Assembly (NCBI GenBank): GCA_965217175.1
Contig: OZ244251.1
Span: 682,001-746,000, forward strand
Direction: 5' to 3'
From: Bin87 sp965217175
GTDB taxonomy: Bacteria > Chloroflexota > Dehalococcoidia > Lucifugimonadales > UBA3495
Length of the DNA stretch: 64,000 nucleotides
The notes under the pieces are model-generated. The model saw only the letters and a program-made list of their open reading frames with translations. It did not search any database and had not been told where the DNA came from. Shown piece after piece: positions 33,387-40,855 of the stretch (within the stretch, counting starts at the first letter, position 1; the number at the start of each line of letters is the position of its first letter). The position numbers and the translations under genes are program-made.

Positions 33387-34760
33387 TCACGAAGCCGCGG
33401 GCGAGGTTTGTCCCTCCCTGGGCAGGGATTCTTCCCAGTTGGGGATGAGGATGCGGGAGGATGATTCCAGCAACAGGATGAAGACGACTCCGGCGAGACT
33501 GGCGGCAATGGATATGGTCCAAGCGAGGTCGTAGGAGCCTCCCCCGACGTCGATGAAGCCAAGGAACCGCATCGGAGCTTCGCCATTGCGGAAGTCGTAG
33601 ATCACGCCGCCGACGAGTCCTCCGAGGGCCATGCCGAAGCCGGAGCCGAGGTGCTGGAATCCAAAAATTGACCGCACCGGACCCATGCCATAGTACTGGC
33701 GGTTGGCGATGAGGAAGGCGGACATTTCCCCGCCGAAGCCGATGCCGAAGAGGACGGCGAAGAAGTAGAACTCCCATGCACTCTGGGCCCAGAAGAGCAT
33801 TATGACCGAAACGCCCTGCAGGCAGTAGGGCAGGATCATCGTTACCTTGGCGCCCCAGCGGTCGGCAAGGATGGGAATGAACAGGCGGCTGCTGACGCTG
33901 GCCATGCTGTAGATGGCGACGATCCAGGCTGCCGCCGCGAGGGACAATCCTTGCTCGGTGGCGAAGAAGACGACGTGCCACATGACGACGGCGTGGCCCA
34001 TGCAGCCGAGGAAGTGGATGAAGGGGAGGTTCCAGAAGGCCCGGGTCCGGCGGGCATGCTGCAGGAAGACCTTGCTGCGCAACCTGGCGGTTTCGGCATT
34101 GACCGGTACAGGCGCCGGGTCGTCGTCAGTGGCTCCCAGGGGCTTCATCCCGCGGTCGGCGGGTTCACTGTGGAAGAAGAACAACAGGGAGAACAGGATT
34201 GCTCCGCCCACGGCGGCGATTATCCAGAACCCAACCTGCCATCCGGTCAGGGCCACCAGCAGCGCCAAGGCCGGCGCAGTGACTGATGCTCCCATGCCTC
34301 CGATGGACTGCTGGATACCGACGGCGATGCCGAGCTTCTTCTTGAACCAGGCGGCGACGGTGGTGGGGATGTTGACGGTGAAGATGGCCTGGGCCAATCC
34401 CAACAAAAGGCTGTAATAGATGTAAAGCTGCCAGAGTTGGTCCACGGTGCTTAGGAGCAGCATCCCGGCCACGTAGAGGGTGGCCGCAACAAACAGGGAC
34501 GGGCGCGCTCCGTAGCGGTCGCCGACCCATCCGGAGACAGGAGAAAGGAGGGCGCTGGCGACGCTGCGGAAGACCTGAGCGAGGACGATGGCGGTGACGC
34601 CCCAGGCGAAGTCGGTCTGGAGGAGGACGAGGATGACGGCGAAGGCCTGGCTGACGAAATTGGCGGTGACCCGGAGCATGGTGCCAATTCCGACCACGAC
34701 CCAGGCATAGTGGTACTGCTTCCGCAAGTAGTTCATCCGGTCCGACGAGTCGATATTCAA
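33387..34760 (-). CDS. MFS transporter (monocarboxylate-type)
   Basis: 457 residues (TTG start; the ATG eight codons later is an alternative). Twelve hydrophobic helices in two bundles with a central charged loop (about 208-240). The MFS loop 2-3 motif appears as GWVGDRYGARPSLF, and a second-half counterpart is IPILADRWGAKVTMIL. The layout resembles oxalate/formate or monocarboxylate porters. Its substrate is unknown. It sits in the tRNA-flanked island, oriented opposite to its neighbours. Confidence 0.85.
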   Translation of the reverse strand: MNIDSSDRMNYLRKQYHYAWVVVGIGTMLRVTANFVSQAFAVILVLLQTDFAWGVTAIVLAQVFRSVASALLSPVSGWVGDRYGARPSLFVAATLYVAGMLLLSTVDQLWQLYIYYSLLLGLAQAIFTVNIPTTVAAWFKKKLGIAVGIQQSIGGMGASVTAPALALLVALTGWQVGFWIIAAVGGAILFSLLFFFHSEPADRGMKPLGATDDDPAPVPVNAETARLRSKVFLQHARRTRAFWNLPFIHFLGCMGHAVVMWHVVFFATEQGLSLAAAAWIVAIYSMASVSSRLFIPILADRWGAKVTMILPYCLQGVSVIMLFWAQSAWEFYFFAVLFGIGFGGEMSAFLIANRQYYGMGPVRSIFGFQHLGSGFGMALGGLVGGVIYDFRNGEAPMRFLGFIDVGGGSYDLAWTISIAASLAGVVFILLLESSSRILIPNWEESLPREGQTSPAAS

Positions 34761-35300
34761 ACGGAATCACTCTCCATTACCAGAAATCAGGATGGGTCGT
34801 TGTGCGCCAGGCCGGAAGTAGTCGGGATGGCGGGGCGTACAACCGGGCATCCGCATTTGGGGCATTGTAACCACGCCAGCGTCGGGTGGCAACTTGACGT
34901 AACCGAAGAGACAAGCGCTGAAGTGTCAAACGGGACAAAAGCGGACATTGGCGCGTAGGGAGAGCGGTGCTTGGTCCGGGATTGTCCGGTTATTTTCCGT
35001 GTTTTTCCGCCTGGTGTCCTGATTTTGTCCGGTTTTATCCGCCAATGGCAGTGGGTAAAGGGGACGTGGTCCCGAGAGCGGAATGACCTTTCTGTTCCCA
35101 CTACATTCGTTTGTGTCCCATTGCGCAGGGCGGGGCGCCCGGTAGCCCTTGAAGTGTTACCCGTGGATCTGAACGCCGCCTCTCCCGAGGAACGGCAGGC
35201 AGCCCGCCTCGAGGGGTAGCCTGAGCCGTCAATTCGGCGGCTTAAAGGTCGTCGACCTCCCCGGTGCATCGAGCCACACAGTCTTCTCACCCGCGATGTT
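34761..35300. other. Long gap without a supported gene
   Basis: I see no coding region. A stretch at about 34985-35045 repeats TGTCCGGTT/TTTTCCG words. The frames crossing this gap have poor composition. It may be the remains of the recombinase gene whose 3' end follows. Confidence 0.45.
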
Positions 35301-35537
35301 TTGCTGTTCACTGACCCGAATGCTACGTATGCTGACTGCCCACAACGTATGACCAGCATCAGTTGCCTGACGCCTGAGCTCAGTGGCCACAGCTTCGCTA
35401 CGGGCCGCCACCTGCTGATGCATGGCATCCCGATCAACCACCTGTTCCGGTGGCTGGGCCATGCCTCGATCACTCCGACGCTGGCTTACCTGGAGCTGGT
35501 GCCTGACCCGACAGGTAATCTGGCGGCGGTACCGTGA
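35301..35537 (+). pseudogene. C-terminal fragment of a tyrosine recombinase
   Basis: About 55 residues match the end of XerC/D-type recombinases: LTPELSGHSFATGRHLLMHG, NHLFRWLGHASITPTLAYLE. The second catalytic arginine of the H-x-x-R motif is replaced (SGHSF instead of LRHSF) and the N-terminal domains are missing. It is a dead integrase, probably the original integrase of this island. Confidence 0.65.
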
Positions 35538-35605
35538 TCGCTAAAGGCCAACCCCGTAAATCTAAATGTTCTGGGGTGGTATGGACCCTGGATTTTTAGT
35601 TCATC

Positions 35606-36535
35606 GTGGCCGCGGTCGTCGCGCCTCTCACTCTTGGGGTGCTGCTGATTTGGCTATGGGACGGGTCGTGGGATTGGGGTAGTGGCGACGATGAATCTGG
35701 CAGCACTACCATACGCAACATCGGTCTTGTTATCGCCGGCATAGAAGCTCTGATATTCGCGATGTGGCGGAGCATCGTGTCCGGACGGCAAAATGAAGCG
35801 GCTCAGCAGCAATCGGAGACAGGCCGACGAGCCTTACTGAACGACCGCCACGAGAGGGCCGTCGAACTGCTAGCAAATCGTGTGCTCGCTGTCCGACTCG
35901 GTGGGATAGAGGCATTACGTCGCCTCGCTGAAGAGGACCCCCAACACTACCATCTGCCTGTGGTGAACCAATTCTGCGCGTTTGTCCGCCACCCAACTCC
36001 GGACCCCGAACTGATACAAACATTCGTCCTCGATTCGTCTCAGGGGATGGTGGTACCTATAGTGAGGGATGATGTACAACACGCATTGGTGGCCGTAAGT
36101 CGTCGGAGTGAGGCGGGCATCTAACTAGAGCAGACAACGGGCGTGCGGTTAGACCTGCGAATGGCGGATCTCCAAAAACTGTTACTCACAAACTCCAACT
36201 TGAACGGGGCAATATTCGAAGGCGCGAACCTCTCACACCCGCGGTTGTACGGCGTTGACTTTTCTAACGCGTATTTCAGGTACGCCAATCCGCAAAGCAC
36301 GTTTTTCCCACGGTCCAGTTTCAAGGATGCCATGTTTGACAGCGCTGATCTTTCGCACTCAGTGTTCAACCTTTGCGGGAGGGAGCCTGCCCAGGACTTG
36401 TCGCCCAACCAGTTGATTGATGCGTTGGCAGCACCGGATCATCGCCCTGACCTACGGGGCGTTATCGACCCGGCTACGGACAAACAGATGGAATGGCCTG
36501 GTAAAGACCAGCCGCCGCGAACTATGCCTTCCTAG
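35606..36535 (+). pseudogene. Membrane-anchored pentapeptide-repeat protein split by a stop codon
   Basis: The first part (172 residues from GTG) has two hydrophobic helices (about 3-17 and 36-50) and a helical linker (RHERAVELLANRVLAVRLGG, then EALRRLAEEDP) typical of pentapeptide-repeat membrane proteins. A TAA at 36122-36124 interrupts it. The same frame then continues with repeats such as SNLNGAIFEGANLSHPRLYG, VDFSNAYF and SFKDAMFDSADLSHSVFNL. The two halves are in frame and separated only by that stop. An ATG/GTG restart at 36143 could express the second half alone. Confidence 0.8.
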
Positions 36536-36655
36536 TTTGCCCCCGGCGACGCCAGATGGTGACAACGCATTCCTTACGAGATGAGATGAGAGGCGATACA
36601 CTCCGGGTAGAGGGTGAATAAGGCAGTAGGAAGCGATCACCCGAGAGGCACGCGC

Positions 36656-37231
36656 ATGGTTGAACCCCAGCATTTCTACCAACACCGCTGGAAATTCACA
36701 GAAGCAGTCATCCACCTGTGTGCACGCTCCGTCGACGATCCAGACTTTGGGGAGACCAAACTGGTCAAGCTCCTCTATTACGCGGATAACGCCGCGTACC
36801 AGAGCCGCGGAGCGCCCATCACCGGCACCACATATTTGCGTTTCCCCAACGGTCCATTCCCGGCTAACTGGTACACCATCAAGGACCGGATGGAGAGAAA
36901 CGGGGATATTGAGTTGCAACTGGAAAACGTCGCCCCGGGCTACGAACGAAAGCGTCCGGTAGCCAAACGCGAAGTCAGGGCTGGCGTTCTTTCTGTCGAA
37001 GAGTTAGGCGTACTAGATGAACAGACAGAGCGATTTGTCGGCTTCAACGCCAGTGATATGGTCGCATTCTCGCATCGAGAGTTGGGGTGGCGCATAATCG
37101 GCGACCGCGAGCCAATCCCATACGAATCGTCCAGATTCTCGGCTCCCGAACGGGATGATGAGTTGATACAGGAGGCGCGGCGCATAGCCGCCGAAGATGC
37201 CCGGCGACGAGTGAACCTATACAGTCATTGA
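36656..37231 (+). CDS. Panacea-domain (SocA-like) antitoxin
   Basis: 191 residues from the ATG at 36656, which has GAGAGG 7 nt upstream; a GTG at 36614 is an alternative. The Panacea domain occupies residues ~15-150: TKLVKLLYYADNAAYQSRG, ITGTTYLRFPNGPFP, and SDMVAFSHRELGWRI near the C-terminal end. Panacea proteins are antitoxins that pair with many unrelated toxins (SocAB and the PanAT systems). The next frame overlaps the stop of this gene and looks like its toxin. Confidence 0.85.
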   Translation: MVEPQHFYQHRWKFTEAVIHLCARSVDDPDFGETKLVKLLYYADNAAYQSRGAPITGTTYLRFPNGPFPANWYTIKDRMERNGDIELQLENVAPGYERKRPVAKREVRAGVLSVEELGVLDEQTERFVGFNASDMVAFSHRELGWRIIGDREPIPYESSRFSAPERDDELIQEARRIAAEDARRRVNLYSH

Positions 37232-37487
37232 AACCCCGACCGGTCAATTTAGAGACGATTGGAACGAAGCAGTAGCGAGAGGCTATCTAAACCCCGAGCA
37301 ATCCGACGCTGATTTTGAGTGGCTGAAATTGACTCTAGCCCGCGATCCCTACGAGGGCACGTTGGTGGACGGTGATCTTTGGGCATTGAGCTATCAACAA
37401 CTGGGTTGGCGAGTCGATTTTGTGTATCACGTCATTGAGGATGACCGCCTGGTGGAATTGATCGCCGTTACTTGGCGATTGCGTTGA
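37227..37487 (+). CDS. RelE/ParE-like toxin partner of the Panacea antitoxin, no standard start codon
   Basis: An 86-codon frame with natural composition follows the antitoxin and has the order of a RelE/ParE-type toxin: TPTGQFRDDWNEAVARGYL, ARDPYEGTLVDGDLWAL, QLGWRVDFVYHVIEDDRLVE and LIAVTWRLR. The only in-frame codon at the expected coupled position is ATT, overlapping the antitoxin stop as ATTGA. An in-frame TGA lies four codons further upstream. Either ATT is used as a rare start or an original ATG mutated and silenced the toxin. The family assignment is by pattern and spacing, so moderate. Confidence 0.6.
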   Translation: METPTGQFRDDWNEAVARGYLNPEQSDADFEWLKLTLARDPYEGTLVDGDLWALSYQQLGWRVDFVYHVIEDDRLVELIAVTWRLR

Positions 37488-37734
37488 TATTGGCGCAGGC
37501 GGTACAAGATTTAGTCGCGGCGGTTTGCGTAAACACTGGCTACGATAGTCGCAGATTTCCCCGGGGAGATATTCCGGGTTAAGTAGCACCAAACGGAGGA
37601 TCCGAGATCTATAGGTAACGGATTTAGTAACACCGAGAAGCTGCTGTAGGCGCTTATTCCGGACCTATCACAAGGCCCGACCATTCTGCTAATACGGCCC
37701 TGCATCAAAGGCCGAGGGCGAACCGGCTCAACTC
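37488..37734. other. Non-coding island end
   Basis: No gene seen between the toxin-like frame and the right attachment repeat. Confidence 0.5.
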
Positions 37735-37809
37735 TTGCTCGACACGCAAGAGGTCATTGGTTCGAGTCCACTACCGCACACCATTCTCCCCGGGCAAACG
37801 CCCGGCGCC
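37735..37809 (+). repeat. Right attachment repeat (partial tRNA-Val copy)
   Basis: 73 of 75 bases match 29151-29225. It contains only the anticodon-to-3' half of the tRNA with changes in the T stem and acceptor, so it is not a functional tRNA. It marks the right boundary of the island. Confidence 0.85.
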
Positions 37810-37909
37810 TTCGGTCAGAATCCGGCCCTCCTGCCCCAACGCCCGTCGCAGACCCCCTGCATCGCTCCAGTCGATGCGGCCGCCCCGGTCGACACCGCCT
37901 CCTTTTTCA

Positions 37910-37962
37910 ACGGGTTGATCCCGTGTCAACGGGTTGATCCCGTGCCAACGGGTTGATCCCGT
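37910..37962. repeat. Three tandem hairpins, 19-bp period
   Basis: The palindromic ACGGG-TTGAT-CCCGT occurs at 37910, 37929 and 37948. It could be an operator array, a recombination site or a small REP cluster. The rest of the 37,810-38,191 interval shows no gene. Confidence 0.7.
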
Positions 37963-38191
37963 CCGGTCGTTCGGTGCGCCCGTCGGGCCGGTCAGGACAA
38001 GCAACCTCCCGCTACCATCCGGCTCAACGCGGAGCATTGTTCGAGCCCTGAATCCACGCCCCAACGGGACAACCTCCCGACAGGTTGACGTGGCTCCGTA
38101 GATTTGAGTATTCTTGCCCCACAGGAATATCCAATTTCGATACCGTTCCGGGCGCCACTAGGTCGGGAACTTGTTACAACGAGGGAGATAT

Positions 38192-38602
38192 ATGGTAAAG
38201 CAGGGTGTGGTACCCGACGATCTTACGAAACCATTTTTTGACGCCGCCAACGAAGAGCGATTATGCCTCCAGAACTGTAGCGCGTGCAGCCGGCTCCAGC
38301 ACCCGCCCGCTCCGGTTTGCGCCCAATGCCGCTCCGCCGACAACCTGGAGTGGAAAGACGTGAACGGGCGCGGCACCATCTATAACTACGGTGTCGTCCA
38401 CGACTGCCCGGTTGGAGCGCTCAAAGAGGACCTTCCCTTCAACCTCGCCGTAGTCATGCTGGAAGAAGACCCCGGTATCCAGTTCTACTCCCACCTTCCC
38501 GGAACGCCGGTGGACGACGTACCCGTCGGAGCCGCTGTTCAGGTGGTGTTCGAGGCAACTGCAAACGGCCAGAAAGTACCCGAGTGGCAAGTCATTGGCT
38601 AA
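38192..38602 (+). CDS. DUF35 zinc-ribbon / OB-fold protein, second copy
   Basis: 136 residues. A zinc ribbon CSACSRLQHPP...CAQCRS (residues ~29-48) precedes an OB fold with GRGTIYNYGVVHD. GAGGGAG lies 6 nt before the ATG. It pairs with the thiolase-like gene 49 bp downstream, the reverse of the order seen at 22,526-24,077. It likely binds the acyl-CoA and forms a heteromer with it. Confidence 0.9.
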   Translation: MVKQGVVPDDLTKPFFDAANEERLCLQNCSACSRLQHPPAPVCAQCRSADNLEWKDVNGRGTIYNYGVVHDCPVGALKEDLPFNLAVVMLEEDPGIQFYSHLPGTPVDDVPVGAAVQVVFEATANGQKVPEWQVIG

Positions 38603-38651
38603 CCACCACGATATTTGCACACTCTAAGCCCTTCGCTACTAGGAGTTAACC

Positions 38652-39983
38652 ATGACCACACAGATGGCTCCAGAATCCATGTACCGGTCCAGAGAGGGCT
38701 TGGGAATTTGGGAACACCGCGGCAAAGTCGCGGCCGTCGGTATCGGCCACTCTCCCACCGCCCGCCGCTGGGATGGACGCGCCGAAACTTCGGTGGGCGC
38801 CAATAGCATCCTCGCCCTTCGCAAGGCCATCGACGACGCCGGCGTCTCTCCCGACCAGGTTGACGGCCTCGTTCTGGTCCCGGTTACCACCACCGGCGCA
38901 CATTGGCCGTCGGACACGCCCGTCCCTATGGATGTGGTAAACGCCTTCAATCCCACCGACGACCCGTTGGACGGTATCGGCCAACTCAGCGCCGAGTGGA
39001 TCCTCAAAAACATGCCCGAGCTCACCAACGTCAAGTTCACCATGTATGCGCCAGGCTGCATGTCCGCCGCCTGCGTGGTTGCGGCTCAGGCCGTCGGCGA
39101 TGGCCTCACCAGCACCTGTCTGGTGCTCAAAGGCTGGCATAACCTGGATGGCCGCTACAACCACGGCGGTATCAGCGCCGCCGACGAGGTTCCCGGGTCC
39201 TTCGCTATCAGCCCGGGCCGCACACTTTGGGGCGCCCCCGGATGTTACGGCACCGCGTTGCAGTTCGCCGAGTACTGCCGCAAATACGGCAAGCACCACG
39301 ACATGATGGCTCCATTCATGCAGAACTCCCGGCGCAACGGCCTGCTGTTCCCCGAGGGATACTGGGCGCAGCACCGTCCCGAGCAGCTGCTCCCCGAAGA
39401 CTACCTGGCCGCGCGCTGGATCGCCAAGCCGGCCAACCTCTTTGATAACGACATCCCGATCATGACGTCCGCGGCCTACCTCTTCACCACCGCCGACCGG
39501 GCCCAGGACATGAAGCAAAAGCCGGTGTACATCCTCAACCATGCCTCCAGCCGAGGCACCCCCCGAAGTCTCACCCCCACGCTGGAAGAGATACAGGCCG
39601 AAACTGGCAGCACGGGACGGAAGATCTATGAGGGCGCCGGCATCACCGCTGACAACCTCTCCTTTGAGAACATGTACGACGGTTTCGCCGAGTTCCACCA
39701 GTTCCATATCGAGGGCCTGGGTTACCGGGGCATGAAGTTTGGGGATGCCCTGGACTTCTACCAGACCGACATCAGCATCGAAGGGCCAAACCCCGTCCTG
39801 CCCAGTGGCGGCAACATCGGCAGCGGCCGCAGCCGTTTCTGGATGCACACCGATTGCATCCAGCAGATTCAAGGCCGCGCCGGCGCCCGCGCGCTTACCG
39901 GCGTAAAACCCGAGATTGGCGTCTCCGGCGGCCCCATGCCCATGGGCGGCAACTATACCGTGTGGAGCGTTTCCCCGGACTAG
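38652..39983 (+). CDS. Thiolase-like (SCP2-type) protein, second copy
   Basis: 443 residues, about 65 longer than the 22,526 paralogue. VAAVGIGHSPTARRWDGR opens the first thiolase half. YAPGCMSAACVVAAQAVGDG holds the likely nucleophile Cys region. DGFAEFHQFHIEGLG carries the catalytic His region, and LPSGGNIGSGRSRFW replaces the NTSGG motif. The substrate is unknown. AGGAG 7 nt upstream supports the start. It differs clearly from the other copy, so it probably acts on a different CoA ester. Confidence 0.85.
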   Translation: MTTQMAPESMYRSREGLGIWEHRGKVAAVGIGHSPTARRWDGRAETSVGANSILALRKAIDDAGVSPDQVDGLVLVPVTTTGAHWPSDTPVPMDVVNAFNPTDDPLDGIGQLSAEWILKNMPELTNVKFTMYAPGCMSAACVVAAQAVGDGLTSTCLVLKGWHNLDGRYNHGGISAADEVPGSFAISPGRTLWGAPGCYGTALQFAEYCRKYGKHHDMMAPFMQNSRRNGLLFPEGYWAQHRPEQLLPEDYLAARWIAKPANLFDNDIPIMTSAAYLFTTADRAQDMKQKPVYILNHASSRGTPRSLTPTLEEIQAETGSTGRKIYEGAGITADNLSFENMYDGFAEFHQFHIEGLGYRGMKFGDALDFYQTDISIEGPNPVLPSGGNIGSGRSRFWMHTDCIQQIQGRAGARALTGVKPEIGVSGGPMPMGGNYTVWSVSPD

Positions 39984-40122
39984 ACCCGACGCTTCTCCAC
40001 ATCCCAGCATCCAACTGAATTCAGATGAGAGCCCGAGCCGGCCATCTTGGTCGCCGGGCCTCATTCGGGAAACGGCGCCCAACCCTGGGGTACACACCAT
40101 CAACTTCAAGTGAGGAATCAAT

Positions 40123-40500
40123 TTGGCGATACTGATCAGTTTCGATATCGACGGCACTCTGGAGGTGGGAGACCCGCCGGGCGTTTTGACCATGGATATG
40201 GTCAGAATGGTCCAGGAAAAGGGATTCCTTATCGGCAGTTGTTCCGACCGACCAATGAGCGGCCAGCAGGCTATCTGGGACCAGCACAACATCCCCGTAC
40301 ATTTCGTCGTCCCCAAACACAGGCTCCCGGAAGTGAAAGCGAAATTCGAAGCGGACGTTTACTACCACATCGGCGATCGGGAAGACCTGGACAAAAAGTA
40401 CGCGCTGGAAGCGGGATTCGAGTTCCTGTGGCCCGACGAAGCTGCCGAGATGCCGTGGTTCCTCTCCGATACCGGCGCCGGCGACCCTTCCCAAGCCTGA
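40123..40500 (+). CDS. Small HAD-like phosphatase-type protein
   Basis: 125 residues from a TTG start. It has FDIDGTLEVGD (residues ~6-16; motif I DxDGTL), a motif II-like IGSCSDRP near 38-45, and HIGDREDLDKKYALEAGF near 85-102 (motif III/IV region GDRxxD). It is shorter than most HAD phosphatases and has no cap domain. Possible HAD-like hydrolase or nucleic-acid phosphatase-like protein. Confidence 0.7.
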   Translation: MAILISFDIDGTLEVGDPPGVLTMDMVRMVQEKGFLIGSCSDRPMSGQQAIWDQHNIPVHFVVPKHRLPEVKAKFEADVYYHIGDREDLDKKYALEAGFEFLWPDEAAEMPWFLSDTGAGDPSQA

Positions 40501-40800
40501 TCCCCCCGCCCCCGTTCATCCTGAGCCTGTCGAAGGACCCCCTCTCCCTCGATGGGAGAGGGTTGGGGTGAGGGTGGCCCCCCGCGCATCCTGAGCCCAC
40601 CGCCCCCGTTCGTCCTGAGCCGGCAAAAAGACCCCTCTCCCCTCGATGGGAGAAGGCTGGGGTGAGGGCGAGCCCCCGTTCATCCTGAGCCCACCGCCCC
40701 CGTTCATCCTGAGCCTGTCGAAGGACCCCCTCTCCCTCGTGGGAGAGGGCTGGGGTGAGGGGGCGTATCCCCAACTCACCGCACTGTTTACATCCGATTC
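40501..40800. repeat. REP-like array
   Basis: Several copies of CCTGAGCCTGTCGAAGGA-type words alternate with the hairpin CTCTCCCTCGATGGGAGAG and GGGTGAGGG. The stretch holds no gene. Confidence 0.85.
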
Positions 40801-40855
40801 CGATCAGAGGTCGTAGGTCGTGTGTACGAATATGACCTCCGGATGAGGACTTACA

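Noticed and set aside
37735..37809. Second tRNA-Val
   Set aside because: Only the 3' half is present, with changes that break the acceptor and T stems. It is an attachment-site duplicate.
38646..40316. 556-codon minus-strand frame
   Set aside because: It is antisense to the thiolase-like gene, with GC-rich shadow composition and no homology pattern.
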